From: Emydura subglobosa
Lineage: Eukaryota > Chordata > Testudines > Chelidae
Length of the DNA: 64,000 bases
NCBI GenBank assembly: GCA_007922225.1
Contig: ML679991.1
Coordinates: 823,527-887,526, forward strand
Reading direction: 5' to 3'
Part shown: positions 36,901 to 51,000 of the stretch, piece after piece
Layout: every line of letters begins with the position of its first letter
How positions within the stretch are numbered: the stretch's first letter is position 1
Notes under the pieces: model-generated
Told to the model about the DNA's origin: nothing
Databases searched by the model: none
Seen by the model: only the letters and a program-made list of their open reading frames with translations
Position numbers and translations under genes: made by a program

Positions 36901-39900
36901 AAACTTGGCCTGGGCTCTGCTCGGAAAGTCAGGCTGGGATCTTTCCTGCCCGGCCATCATTAAAGCTTGACATTCAGGTCCATTCCCCAGGAGAGTCGTG
37001 TTCAGGCTGGCAGTCAGAATAACCCTCTGTGTGCTCATGAACCGAGCAAGACTTTCAGAGCAAAAGAACCTCGCATCAGACGGTTTTCAGTCAGCCCTTT
37101 CTTCCATCATTCAGACCTCTGCTGCCACTCTGTGGCCGTCACACATCATGCAATAGAATGGCTTTTCACTTGTGTTCCCTACTCCTATCCGGGGACTCCC
37201 GCTGTGTGCTCTGCTGATTGCAGGCTGATGAACTGGATTTTAGTTCAGGGGAAGATGGAGTGGAAGAGAAAGTGGGAGGTGCACTGAGTTCCGCATCCGA
37301 GGGACATCTCTCCCTGTGCCGAGCCCTGCTAGGTATGTCTCAGCTTGGAGCACTCTTTGCAGATTTTTCCCAGTTTAAAAAAACCCAGAAATCTGAATAT
37401 TTTTCCTGGCGCAGATCAAATGAATTCAGGACTGCTCCTCAGATAAACTTTCTCTCCAGACTTGAACCCTGAGCCTTTATTTGGATGTTTGGGTAAGTTT
37501 AGATGGTAGCAGAATTTTCATTCATTTAATTTCTGCAGCTGTCGCTGTGCTTCTGGTTTGTGAATGAGACTAGAGACACTAAAATGCCAGCCCGGGGGTA
37601 AGATCATTGGGGTTTTCTTGCCAGAAGTGGCTTTGGGGGGAATAACCCATTTGCCACTCAGGGATGTGGGTTGAGTGAGGTTTCCCATCCTGTCGAAAAG
37701 GCCTTGAAGACCACCCACAAACTTCACAATGGAATGGCTACCCCTTCTGCCTTCCTGACAGCCACTGTCTGGAGGACTCCTGGACTTTATTATCTGTTCT
37801 GTTTCAGCTGAGTGGGACTAGAAGGAGGATCATTTGCATGCCTATGGCTGACTCCTGCAGGCTGGGTTTGGGAAGGGAAGATCATTAGTACTGCAGAGAC
37901 ATTTGAGTTCCTTCCCTCCTGAATGAGGTCGTTCCATGTGCTAAGGCTCTCAGTGCCTGGATCTAAGCGGGACGATGCAGGCTGGGCAGAGGCTGGTTTC
38001 ATGGAAATTTCAGCTGAGTAGGAATAAGAAGCACCAGAGAGTTGTGAAGAAAAAACCCATTCTCTTGCAAAATGTTCTAGCTGAGGTTTTGCAGTTAAGG
38101 TCTTTCAGAGAGCAAATGCCCAGTCCTGCTCCCCCCTGGGGACTTAGCTCATGATGGTCGGATGTTAGGGTTTGCAAACCTTTTTTCACCCTAGTGATTG
38201 TATTAAAATGTTATTGAGCCTTTTAAGAAACCAGACTGAAATATTGTACTAATAAATTGGGTAATGAGTAGTGCCCCTTGCAGGGCAGAAGCTGAATTGC
38301 TCATTTATGTGCCATAGACTACACTTCTCCGAGCAAAGCCCTAAAGATGGCGATCTGGGCTTCTGTTCCTGGCTGGCCTTAGCGCTTGCTCTTCCACCGC
38401 TGTGAATGTTGTAGTAGATTGTGCATTTGTTATTGCATTTGAAACATAGTTTAGCTCCAAACCTGGAATGATGGCCCAAGAACCGTGAGCGAGCAGCTGT
38501 GGCAGAAAGGGATTACTGAGTTCTAATAATAATAGTATTTATAAAATGCCCTCCTTCCTGTCAGGGTGCTTGCCATACAATTACCCACTCGTGTTTATGG
38601 TTGTTGTAATCTATATACTTTAAAGTGTCCCCTACCAAGGTGCTTAGGACACTGACCAGTATTAAATAAATAGTTTTATCATTAACAGTATATTAAGATA
38701 CAGTAAATTCCACTCCGTTAACAAAAACGATAAATAAACCATCCTAAAATAGACTAGAAGATAATGGCTGGAGTAACCCTGAGATACTCAGCAGATCCTG
38801 GGTGGATGGTGCACAAAGGAACAGGCTGTTGTGAGGGTATAGAAGTTAGATCTGTTAGGAGTGCTTTTTCCACAGTTGGAAGGACCAAAGAAATCATGCG
38901 GGAATTTTCAACAGCAAATTCATTCAAGTAGGGGATGATGCTATTTAACTAAGAGCTCATTTCTCCTACCTGTTGGCTAAGGGGGTGAGTTAAATATGTT
39001 AAAATGCATTTTTCTTGTTAAAAAACAATCAGTGGGAAAATAAAAAATCTAAAATCCTTTCAGGCCTTCTTTATCTTATCCATCATCGAACTGGTCAAAA
39101 ATGAGAAAATGATTTCGTAAGAAATTTTGAAGTTTGTTTCCATTTTCAGAGTTCAAATTTGACTCAGTTCACATTAGTTTAGAACTTGTATCAAAATCAC
39201 TTTCAGAATTTTTTGTTTACCACAACCCCAATTTTGAAAAAGAATGGGTTTCTTTTTTGGTAAACAAAAAACATTTCAGTAATCATTTTAGTTAAAATGT
39301 CTATAAATGTTTTGGTAAAAAGTACCACGGAAAATATCACAAAAAGTTGAAATTTCAATAATGGTGACAAATTTTCAAAAAACATGAATGGGGGGGGAGG
39401 TCATTTTTCAGTTAAAATAAAATGTATGTGAAAATGTTTGAGCAGCTCAAGTCCACCATAAAGAGAGCAAAAAGAAAAGGCACAAGACCTTTTTTCGTTC
39501 CCCTTCACAGGTCACCTTTAAAAAGAGCCAACTCCCATTTCCTTGACTGTAAGTGTTAATACAACAAATGCCCATGCAGCAAAGGAGAGGGAGAGAGAGC
39601 AAAGCCAGAAATCTGGGCCAAGTTGGCGCTTGTGGGGCTCCAGTCAATCCAATGAGCCTCGAGGCTCATGCCAACCCGACTCCCGCCTGTCAAGACACAC
39701 ACTGGAGAGGGGCCCATTCATTTTTAATTAAATGGCAGAAAGTGTGGAGCCGAGGCTGTGCTTCTGTTTCCTCTGGCAGGCTGATTCCATTGGGCGAGTT
39801 ATGTTTTCATTAGTTCAGGTAATTCCTGGCCGTGTGGGGAGAAGCTGATTCATGCTTGGCCTCAGGACTTTCACTCCAATATTTTCACACACCAAGAGAT

Positions 39901-42056
39901 TACTGATTGGAGCTGTGCTGCAGGGGAGTCAGCAAGTGGAGTAGTGGAGGGGAAAGGGGAACTTCCTGCCTGCCTGTCTTCCAACAGAGGAGTCAATCTA
40001 GGCTTGCTCCCATCAGACTTATTCTAACTCTTCAGGGGGTGGAGGGACACCTAGATGCCCTAAGGCTGGGTTCATTAGAAATGCAGATAGATGTATTGCT
40101 TTGCGTCCCATCTTCCAGGCCAGTGCAGGATTATTCCCTACAGTATCTTATCCTAGTCTTAAATGACACAAGCAGGGGAGTTCCCATGGCTTCTCTTGGG
40201 AAGCTCTTCCACTGTAATGGACTCCTCACTCTTTCCTGATTATTCACTTTCATCCTATTGTTCCTCTGAATTGTACTCCTTTGGATCCCTGGAAACAATT
40301 CTTCTCCCTCCTTAGCGTTTGCACCTGTCAGGTACTTGTGGCTGGTTACTGAGGATTTCTCATGGCAGGGAAGAGGCCAGACTATGCTGTATTCATAAAG
40401 GAGATGGATTCTTCATTGAGGCATACCTGTGGTATTCTGTGGCTCTCCAGCTTCTCGATTGACTGACTGGAACACTGTTTGTGTTACCAGACAGGGTCTG
40501 CCTAAGTCCTGGAAGGGACTTCACAGCCATCAAGGAGCAGAGTGCTAACCTTGCTACAGTTCTCTTTCCTTGGCCATACCACACACATTTAACGGTCACA
40601 GTCTTTTCTTGAAAGCCTGTTTTTCCCGTCTTTCAACTGTATGTGTCGCTGTTTCTTCAGGCTTTCCAGTTTGTCCGCGTATTTGAGTACATGGAAGCTG
40701 CCCTAAGTGTTTGTTTGAACATGGGCCAGCTGAATGTGGTTAGGACTAGTTTGAACGTGCTGCGTAGAATCTTGGCGATGGAGAGAAACAACTCAGCTGG
40801 CAGAAGTGATGGGTTGTGGGGCTGGATCTGAGTTTTACAAAGCCTGATTGGGTGGGTTTGGATTCAAATCCAGGTTCATTTCACTCAAACCATCAAAGCT
40901 CAGGGAGATTCAAATGACGGGTCTGGCTGTGAGCTATTAGATGGGTCTACCAAGCGCTTGCAGCTGTTGAGGGATTCCCCTCTGGGTGTAGACGGTGAGA
41001 TACTACTCAGGCTTGTGGGCTTCAGCTGCTCCCTTACAATCCAAATTATTGTCTCCCTGGCATTTGAAAGTGAGGATGCTACTTGAATACCACCAGTCAA
41101 TGGCCCCTCTGTGTCTTCCCATCTGGCACAGACTTGGTCAACAGCCTTTAACCGGGCACCATGCACAATGATGCCATTGGTGTCAGGTCACTATTGCCTC
41201 ATTTCCTTTCTTTCCTGGTAGGGTGTTTCCCTCTTCTAAGATGACTTGGAATTGATGCCTTTATATTGCAAGAAGCATTTCTGGAAATAGTCTCAAATTT
41301 CCTCTTCTCCTCAGGATTCTTCCTCCTTGCAGTGAACGAAACGAGAGAGCCGACAAGACCTTTCTGGAGTCTCCTATATCAGACTCTCAAGATACAATAT
41401 TCTGGTTTCCAGCTGGTGCCCAGATGGTCCCACTGGACTTAGACAGTTTAGTAGAGTCCTCCCAACCACCCTAGCAACCTCAAACAAGCAACCTAATTGG
41501 GGCCAGAGGCAGGGACCTCCCTCCTGAACCAAGTCACTAGGAGACACGTTGCGGCATGTTTCAGCTAAGAAACTTCTCCTCTCTGAGCTGAGTGGGTAGA
41601 AGCCAAACTAGATGTGTCTTGGCTGGTAGCTATCTTCTTCCCCTGAGCCACTCATTAGGAGCCATGCTGAGCATGTTGGTGGGGGGCTGATCTTTGCAGA
41701 TCTCCCAATGTGCTCAGAAAGAAATCTGAATATTTGTTACTTCTTGGACTGGATGACCAACAGGCCTCTGTTATCATGCATGGATCCCCTATGAAGCCAG
41801 TCCAAGTGTATTTTGGCTCTGACTCATTATTAAACCCACCATATTAAGCAGCAAACTTCTAGGCCTGCAATTCTTCAGCTATCATTTTATTTTATATAGC
41901 TCCTTATATAGCACTCACCATCACAGTATCTGAGTGCCTTCCAGTTGTGCATCAAGAAACATGACTAACATCTGCCATGTATTGTTCTCTCATCCTCTCC
42001 CCTGGTGGGGGGAAGTGTGTGCAGTGGAGTGTCTTGTTTTGGAATTTAATTTTAAT

Positions 42057-42089
<33 letters not shown>

Positions 42090-45000
42090 ATTGATATTGT
42101 TTATGATAGAGAAGGCAGGTCAAAGAAACTTGTCTTGCACTTAGGAAAGTTTGTGATGGTCCTTAGCTCCTGTGGGAACCTCAAAGTCCAACGCACTAGA
42201 CCTCAATATATGTCTGAGAGGCCCTTTGGGCCAAGAGCAGTTGGGCCAGGAAAGTCTGTTCTAGAGGAACTCCAGGATTTCGTGGCACTTGTTTGGAGGG
42301 AGTTTGATAATTCCAGATATTCTGCCAGCAGGCTGATTTAGATACATATATTGTTATTGTAGCATATTGTTAAAGGAAAAATAAGGCTATAAGGGTGCAT
42401 GAGAATTGTATACGGGTATTTAATAGGTGTAGAAGCCAAGGAGCAAAAGGAATTCTTTAGGGAGGCCTGCGTGGCTATAAATAGATAACAGGATAATAAG
42501 GAAAAAGAGAAAATTCAGGCTGGATACCAGGAAAAATTTCTTAACAATGAGGGGTCTGTTAGGCTGTCTCCTCAAGAGAAATAGTGGAAGCCCCATCACT
42601 TGGAACGTACCGACACTGGCCCTAGTGTCTGTCAGTAGATGTGACCTCAGACAAGCCTAGGGTGGTCTGGACAGCTCTGGGTTACCTTGAGACACCATTC
42701 TGGGAATTACAGGTTTCAAAGGCCCTCTCTGCTTCTCCCTAGGAAGAGAAAATAATCTTTCCAACTCGCTGGAAGTTGATGCTAGACAAATTCAGACTGG
42801 AAATAAGGCGTAAATGTAGAACAGTGAGAGTAATAACCATTGGAATAATTTACCATTGCAACATTTCTTCATTTTTATCCTTTGCCCCCCCCCCCAACCC
42901 CTTGATCACACATATGTCCCAGAATTCATTCCTTTGAAGAAGGAATAAGTTCCCTCTGAATTTCACAGGCTCAGCCATGTCTCCAGGATTGTGGGATGCT
43001 TCAGGTCTAGTTGTCCTTGGCTACTTGGAAGATTTATTTCTTCTGTTATGTTCCCATTGAATTCCTTCTTGGCTACTTGGTGGGGAAGCTTCTCTCTTCC
43101 TCTCCAACTGCTAGGATAACAGAGTGGCTGCAGATCAGGAATAAGGGGCACCAGCAAATATTGTGGGACAGGAGGAAGCATGTGCCTCCGTATTTCATAA
43201 GACAGCTGCAGACAAATGACCTAGCTTGCAAGCTGGGGAATCTTGCTCACAAGTTGAATTTTTGTGGGGCTGTATCTTTGTTCTTGCAGAGATTTTATTA
43301 TCTGCTTAAAAACATGGGGGTGTGGTATCTCTGAGAGATCTTAGAACATCCAGAGTGGCAGAACCTGCTTGCTCTTCTCAGCTTTCTCTCTTTGCTGTTG
43401 TCTCTTTCTTTCATTCCCCTTCATCGGAAGCATGGTAACCTTCCATGCCACTTGGGCCACCTCCCTTCCTTGGATTCCAGCCAGCAGTCTCAAGCTGTTT
43501 GAAGGGGCTGCCCAAGCCTGATCTTTCCCAGTGTCTTTCTGGTGCATCTGTAGCATGGCTGTGGCTCATAAGTGCAGCTGTTGTGCACATTTCCCTGGCC
43601 AGAAATGCACCAGAGCAGATACCAGCTTGAGATTCACTCCTGCTGCCTTCTGTTCTCCTTGCCAACTCCAAAGCTGCTCCTTAATGACGTGTTTCAGAAA
43701 GAGAGGGAAGTGAAGTTAGCACTGGTACAAAGCGTCCAACTGTCAGCCCAGGGGAATGAAATCTTCTGTCCCCAGGACAGGTACAGCATGGGCAATTGCA
43801 GGGCAGATTTCCAGCATGCCCCATCCATCACAAACATGCTTCAACCCTGCAAGGAGAGGGTCGTTCAGAGTTTAAGTTATTGTTTGTTGAATGCAGTGCT
43901 GTCTATATTGCTGGGGTTTTATTTTATACTCCTGCTGAATGACAAAGCTGGTCTTTGGATTCTCTTAAAATCATTTGTAAAAGTTCTTTAAAAATAGAGT
44001 TAAGCTTTTAGTGCCATTATAATAGATGTGCTTGGGGTGATGGTTTGGGTCAGTTCTTTATTTTGTTGTGTACACATCACTCTGTCATCTGCTGTGATTG
44101 AGTAGGAGACCAGGAAGGAATGGAGGAATTCCCCCTCCTCACACAAACGGCCCTATCTGATCTCTAGCTCTCAATCAATAACTTTCCAACAAGGAATGTA
44201 TCTTTTCCTGTGGTTTGTCTGGTCAATGAAAGCTTCCTCTTGATCTCAATCATTGGCTCAGAGAGCTTTGTTATAAGCTCTGCCCACTTTCACAAATACA
44301 GTGCTGTCCATCCCTAATCATCATCAGAGATGGATCTCGCACATGACTGGCTGGTTTTATGGAGGCGCTAAGAACACTGGGGAAGACAGGCAGCTTAGAA
44401 ATTTTCTCTCTCCCTCGAAAAGTTTTGCATCTCACTCTCTCGGCACAAACACTCCTGCTTCCCAGGAATGATGCTGCCCTCAAAGCTGTCATTGTTCCTC
44501 TGAGTTGCCACCTGGCAGATCTTAGGCTTCGTTCGAGGTTTCCTGCAGCTGCGGGCTCTTTGGTGTTGATGCAGAGCTCTGGAAAAGGTTCAGGCTATGT
44601 TCCTGCCTGCAACGGCGCATTTTGGAGCAGCTGTGTTTCGGGAATGGCTTATGCCTCATAGAGTTCACTCTGCAGGACTCCAGGCCTCCAAATCTTGTTT
44701 GGAAGAAAAGAAATGTCACCTTCCAAAGGGAGTGTACAAACTATGCATTGCTTGGCCATGCAGAAAACAAGCAGGACCTGGGGGGACAGAATATCTGCGG
44801 ATGTAAATGCCAACGAGGAGGAGGAATGATTTCAGACAGTGACAAGGAATAATAGGGATGCATTGAGCAAAGGGGAAATTTTCAGGCTGAATATCAGGAG
44901 GCACTCTGGAATAGGGTTTTTGGCACCTTTCTCTTCAGCATTGAGTAGGGCTTGTCAATTAGGATCATCTGAGTGTAACCCACAGAATCCATTTCCCATA

Positions 45001-48000
45001 GTGAAGGGTGGGAAATATGAAGGTCCCTGCCACTTCTTCAATGCACAGATTCCATGCAAACCCATGGGGCAGAAGGGTGGCAGAAGGAATGGATCCACAT
45101 ATATATGTGCAAAGGCTTCATTTCCACCTGGACTAAGCAGTGGGGTTAGAGTTTGTGTTCGGAACACAGACAGGACTCGGGGGTTTATGGCATCTGCAGA
45201 GCAATTCAGTGAGTATCACAGCCTCATTATCTTACCTGTCTTTTTTACTATGGAAGAGATTTGTTCAATATAATCTGTTTTCTAGAGGCTTGTCTGGTTT
45301 GTTTTATTTTATGGACAGTTTGCTCACCATAGAAACATGATATAGCTCATGGTTGCAAGACCCTCCCATGCAGCGTCGCATCTTCTGCTGTTGAACCTCT
45401 CTCCTGAGAGCACCTTTCATCAAAACACTGAGACATTCTATTGAGGGACAAAAACGATGAGTTTTATCAATCATACCTGCACTGTAGGAGCATTCACACA
45501 GCACTGAGAAAACTCCCAAGTCTTGTTTTGGCATTTAGTGGGCTCAGTGTGAAAACTGGGTAGATTCCTAGGGTATTTCTTCTTTGACTGTTCCAAAATC
45601 ATTGTCGGTGATGTTGAGAGTGTATCTACTCAATATTACAGAACTGCTTTAGCATTCCTGCTTACAACGATAGAGATTTCACTTGCTTTTCTGCTTGTCT
45701 AGAGCTCTTGAACTGTCTGCTATAGTTCTTTCACTATTCCAGCTTGCATTCTACTCAGACTCAAAGGGCCTGCTTCAGCTCCCATTTGTAACTGCATAAA
45801 TCCAGAGTAACTGCACTGAAATCAGCAGAGGTACACCTGCATAAAAGCAGTGTGAAATCAGAATTAGGCCCAAAGTGTTATGCAGTGCCAGCTGATTGTG
45901 TGTTTCTATCTGCCAGAGAGAGATGATCATGTTAGCTAACTCTCTGCTTTGACAAGAATCACTGATCCAGTGTATACTGGTCTACAATCATGAGGTCTGC
46001 TGGTGAGTCTGAAACGGAAATGCAGCATTTTCCAGTTGTGCAAAGAATGTACTGAAATGCTGCCCACATGTTCAAATATGACAATGCTATGGGCTGGCAG
46101 TGGGGAATTCTAGTGGGAATTGGACTCCTATTACTTGGCAATGTCCTAATATTAGCAATTTCTACTCAAGAGTTATACATATTGTAGAAATAACCTGGAA
46201 TGATAAATTATCAGCAAAGCCAGAATTCTGTTTCCTATGTGACATTTTTATCAGGACGACAAAGGCTTTTTAAAAACGTGCTACAATTCCCTTGGCTATA
46301 CAGAGATTGACCTTATAGAAAGTGGATTACTCGTGTGTCTGCCTGACTAGCTTTCTTAGGCATTTCTAAGTTGTCTATCATCTTGGTAATAAAATACTGC
46401 ATCCCAGTTTTTCGACTATTTAGCTGACATGGAAGACAATGTTTCCTATGAGCATCGTATTTATTAGAAGGTTCTAATCTAGTGATTTTTCTTGTTGCAG
46501 GATCTGGGAGTCTCCCCTGCTCCTGGCCACCAGGGAAAATGATGTCCAAGCCATCCAGAAACTACTCACCGGCCATGCTTGTGATACTCACCAAAGAGGT
46601 AGGGCGCTCCATGTGCTGGCGGTGACCAGGATAGCTGCAAGGAGAGGACACCTTGGGACAGAGAGTCTGGAGGATGGAAATGCTTTTCAAGGAGTAGCAA
46701 AGGGTGACCTTGCCAGGTTGGGGTGAAAAGACTCTTGAGTGGGGCTAGGGAGTGCTCAGGATTGAACGTGTTACTCTAGGCAAGATTCATCTCAGCAGGC
46801 CGGCAGAGGAACGTGTGACTCACACATCTGACTCTCTTTCTCCAGGTGCACTGGGAGAGACAGCCCTTCACGTGGCTGCCATGTATGACAACGTGGAGGC
46901 TGCTCAGATTCTGATGGATGCAGCTCCCGAACTTGTCAATAAAGCCATGACATCAGAATTCTATGCAGGTAAAAGTGCCAAGATGAGCAGACATGGGCTG
47001 AGGCTGCCGGGATGGCTGGGATATATGGCAGCCTATTAGATTTGTGTCCAGATTCCAAGGTGTCCTTTAGAAATCGTCTGCTCCAGGGATTCGTATTTTA
47101 CTGTCCCTTTACTGTGTTTTCAGCAACCCATGGGTGATGTGTGTTCCCAACAGACCTCCAGGAAATGAAACCTATGCCATCTTCATTAATGATATGGAGG
47201 ATGGGGTGGATTGCACACTCAGCAAGTTTGCAGACAACACTAAGGTGGGGGGACTGGAAGCGGGGGGAGTTGGTGGATACTCTGGAAGGTAGGGACAGGA
47301 TACAGAGTGACCTAGACAAATTGAAGGATTGGGCCAAAAAAATCTGATGAGGTTCAACAAGGACAAGTGTAGAGTCCTCCACTTAGGACAGAAGAATCCC
47401 ATGCACAGCTATGGACTGGATACCGATGGGCTAGGCAGCAGTTCTGCAGAAAAGGGCCTAGGGGTACCGTGGATAAGAAGCTGGATATGAGTCAGCAGTG
47501 TGCCCTTGTTACCAAGAAGGCTAATAGCATATTGGGCTGCATTAGTAGGAGCATTGCCAGCAGATCGCGGGCAGTGATTATTCCCCTCTATTCAGCACTG
47601 GTGACGCCACACCTGAAGTATTGTGTCCAGTTTTAGGCCTCGTACTACAGAAAGGATGTGGACAAATTGGAAAGCATCCAGAGAAGGGCAATAAAAATGA
47701 TGAGGGGGCTGGAGCACAAGACTTATAAGGAAAGGCTGAGGGAACTAGGCTTGTTTAGTCTGCAGAAGAGAAGAATGAGGGGGGAGGAAAGATTTGATAG
47801 AAGCCCTTAACTAGGGCTAGACTAAGCTTTTCTCATTGTTAGTAGATGTGTACTCAGTGGTAGTAGATGACAGAACTAGGAGCAATGGTCTCAAGTTGCA
47901 GTGGGGAAGGTCTAGGTTAGATATTAGGAAAATCTTTTTCACTAGGAGGGCAGTGAAGCACCTATCTAGGGAGGTGGTGGAATCTAACATCCTTAGAGGT

Positions 48001-51000
48001 TTTTAAGGTCTAGCTTGACAAAGCCCTGGCTGGGATGATTTAAGTGAGATTTAACTTGAGCAGGAGGTTGGGTTAGATGACTTCCTGAGGTCCCTTCCAA
48101 TCCTCATCTTCTATGATTCTAAGATTTAAAAGCAGGTGTATTTAGAAAAAGGATCCTTTTATCCTTGGAGGATAATCTATTCCCAACCACAACGTCAAGA
48201 GCTGACATCCAATACTCATGTCTGGACTCCTAGCTAAGAGGGTGAAGTTTTGAGTGGAAAACGTCCAAGGAAAGAGCTGAGTGTGAATGGTATTGATTCA
48301 GTAGGTGATGCTTTGATATCTAGGTTATTACTGGACCTAGTGTCCCGGTGTGGTGCTAGAGGGAGATGTGCTCCGGGGAGTGGTGTGATTGGTTCACTGC
48401 AGGCTGATCTCCTCTCGGAGTCAGCACTGACTCCAATACCTCACATGGTGATAGGAGGGTGCAGTGCTGCTGGAGCCGCCATCTTGCAGATGAGACATAA
48501 AACCCAGGGGGCCTTCTGAGTGAGGTTATTAATCCTAGAGTTTGGCGATTACTTTCTGCCTTCATTAATTCCCTTTGCGTTTTCATTTGGATATGAATTC
48601 TTTCTGTAAGGTCGACCAAGCACTGTATTGTTGCTGTGCATTGCTAAAGAGTTGCCTCCTTCTATCCCAGAAACAGCTGCATGAGAAGAGGGAGTATGAT
48701 CTAGTGGTTCAGGTAGAGGAGTGGGAGTCAGGAGACATGGATTCTAGCCACCATCTTGTCATTGAGCAAGTCATAGCAAAACCATATGCTGAAGTATCCT
48801 TAGCCTGTTTGCCAGAAGCTGGGAATGGGCAACAGGGGATGGATGGATCACTTGATAATTGCCTGTTCTGTTCATTCCCTCTGAAGCACCTGGCATTGGC
48901 CACTGTCAGAAGACAGGGATACTGGGCTAGATGGACCATTGGTCTGACCTGGTATGGCCGTCCTTATGTTCTTAAGTCACTTCATTTCTCTGCACTTCAG
49001 TTTCTCTATCTGTAAAATCAGATTAGTGATTCCAGGCTGCTGCACACAGATTGACATGAGGTTTAATTCATGAACATTTGTGAAGTGCTCTTAGATTCTC
49101 AGCTGGAAAGCGTTACAGAAGTGTAAAATATAAGCAGGAGCCTAAGTGGAATTAACAAGGCATTAAAACACTTCAATGAAAAGCAGTGAGAGAGAAGTTG
49201 CAAATGTCATTCATGTAACGGCAATTAATGTCACTGTTGCAACTCTCACCTTTGAGCTAAGAAACAATAAAGGCTGTATGGGCTGATAACACTAGGCAAA
49301 GTTCAGCTCTCCTTTATGCTGGGGTGAATCCAGAGTGTCTGCCTTGAAGTCACTGGGATAGTCAATGTAACTGAAATAAGAGTTTGGGCTATGACTTTCT
49401 AGGGAAATCAGACACACACATGCAACTGAAATTCCATGGGAGCAGGGCACGCAACTCCCTGAAGTTTCTTTGAAAATCCCAGACTTTGCCCATTGGGTTT
49501 CTCAGTTACTCACTTCTAAAGGAACTTTGGTTGCATTATAGGTCTCCAAAGTTCCTCTGGCTCACGGGGTGTGATTTTGGCATTAGAAAAGGGATGTGAT
49601 TGTGTATTTCAGGGGAGACTGCTCTCCACATCGCCGTGGTGAATAAGAACTTCAGACTTGTGAAAGCAATGCTGGAGAAGGGGGCTGATGTCAACAAACC
49701 ACGGGCCACTGGATATGTCTTCAGACCCAGCAGCCACAACCTCATCTACTTTGGTAGGGTGTTTGTCTGAAGGTCTTGAATGCCACCAGCCTCTTATTCT
49801 CTGGCAGACTCTTGAGTTCTGTGACCTCTCTGGGTCTGATATGGTCTGCTCCCTTTCTGTTCCCCTCTCTCTCTATCAACAGGGCCTCATGTGGTCTGGG
49901 AATTCCTGTCTGTGCAATTGCTGCAGAATTGTGGTGCAGAAGTTCAGCTTTTGTCTTCTAACAAAACATTAAATCTCTAGCCCTTGTGAAGAACACCTGC
50001 TGAAATATGACCCAAGTGTGATCAGTGGAGTGATGTCTGCCTGAGTCTGCAGCCAACCTATAGTAGTAGCTCTGTGAAGTGCCTCCTGACCCATTCCTTT
50101 CAATTGGGTAATAACTCAGAAGCTAATGATAACCATTATTATGCCATAGTTTTACCCCCAGACCCGGGACAGTTTAAAACTGGAGCTTTATTAAATTTAG
50201 TATAAAAAAAACCCAAGCAAATACAGCTCACATAAGCCCAATTGCTACTCAGTCCTTTCAGAGCACACCCATCTCTGCTTCTGCAAACAAAGCATCCTTT
50301 TTGATCCCCTCAGCAGACATAGGGCACAGGTGAATCTAACCCTGGCATTCGCTTTATGAGTGCTACAGTCCCACCTCATAAACATACTGTCATCCTGACA
50401 TTCCTCTTAACATATTGTCCATCCATTTGACTTATTAGCAGCTGTCCATGAGTTTCACCAGCTTGTAGCAGTCATTATCAAGTGAGTCTTTGAGTGTCTT
50501 CCTCTGTCACAAGTTCTGGTACTGATGGTAGAACCTTCTTCAGGTCTCTCCAATGTATTTCTCATGAAGCAGAAAGTTTGTGAGGCCACTTTAGTTCCAC
50601 TAACCAACTGAACAGTCAGTTCCGAACAACTTAAGTCCTCAAAGATATCCATACCTTACGAAATAACAGTCTTGCAGTGTATGACCATATCACCCCAAGT
50701 TACTGGGCATAAGACAAGCTATTAATAAATGGACTAAAATTAACATCATTATAAACTCTCCAGAGCTATTCATCTCCCAATATTACCTGAGTCTTGGACA
50801 GAATGCAGCATTAAGTACAGGAACAGGCACTTGGCATGGCATGTGACAAACACATGGATAACCCTTGGTGCATTCACTAGTCCAAAAGTTGGATTTAGAG
50901 ACTTGTAAGTAGGTGTTTCTAACCGTTCATATGTCTGTGTCTGTGGGCCTCTTTTCTCGCTGGTCAGACCTTTCATGTCACTGGATTGTTCTGGTGATCT

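Noticed and set aside
43572..43991. 139-codon + frame in intron 1
   Set aside because: No domain, no flanking splice sites in phase with the channel and no homology I recognise.
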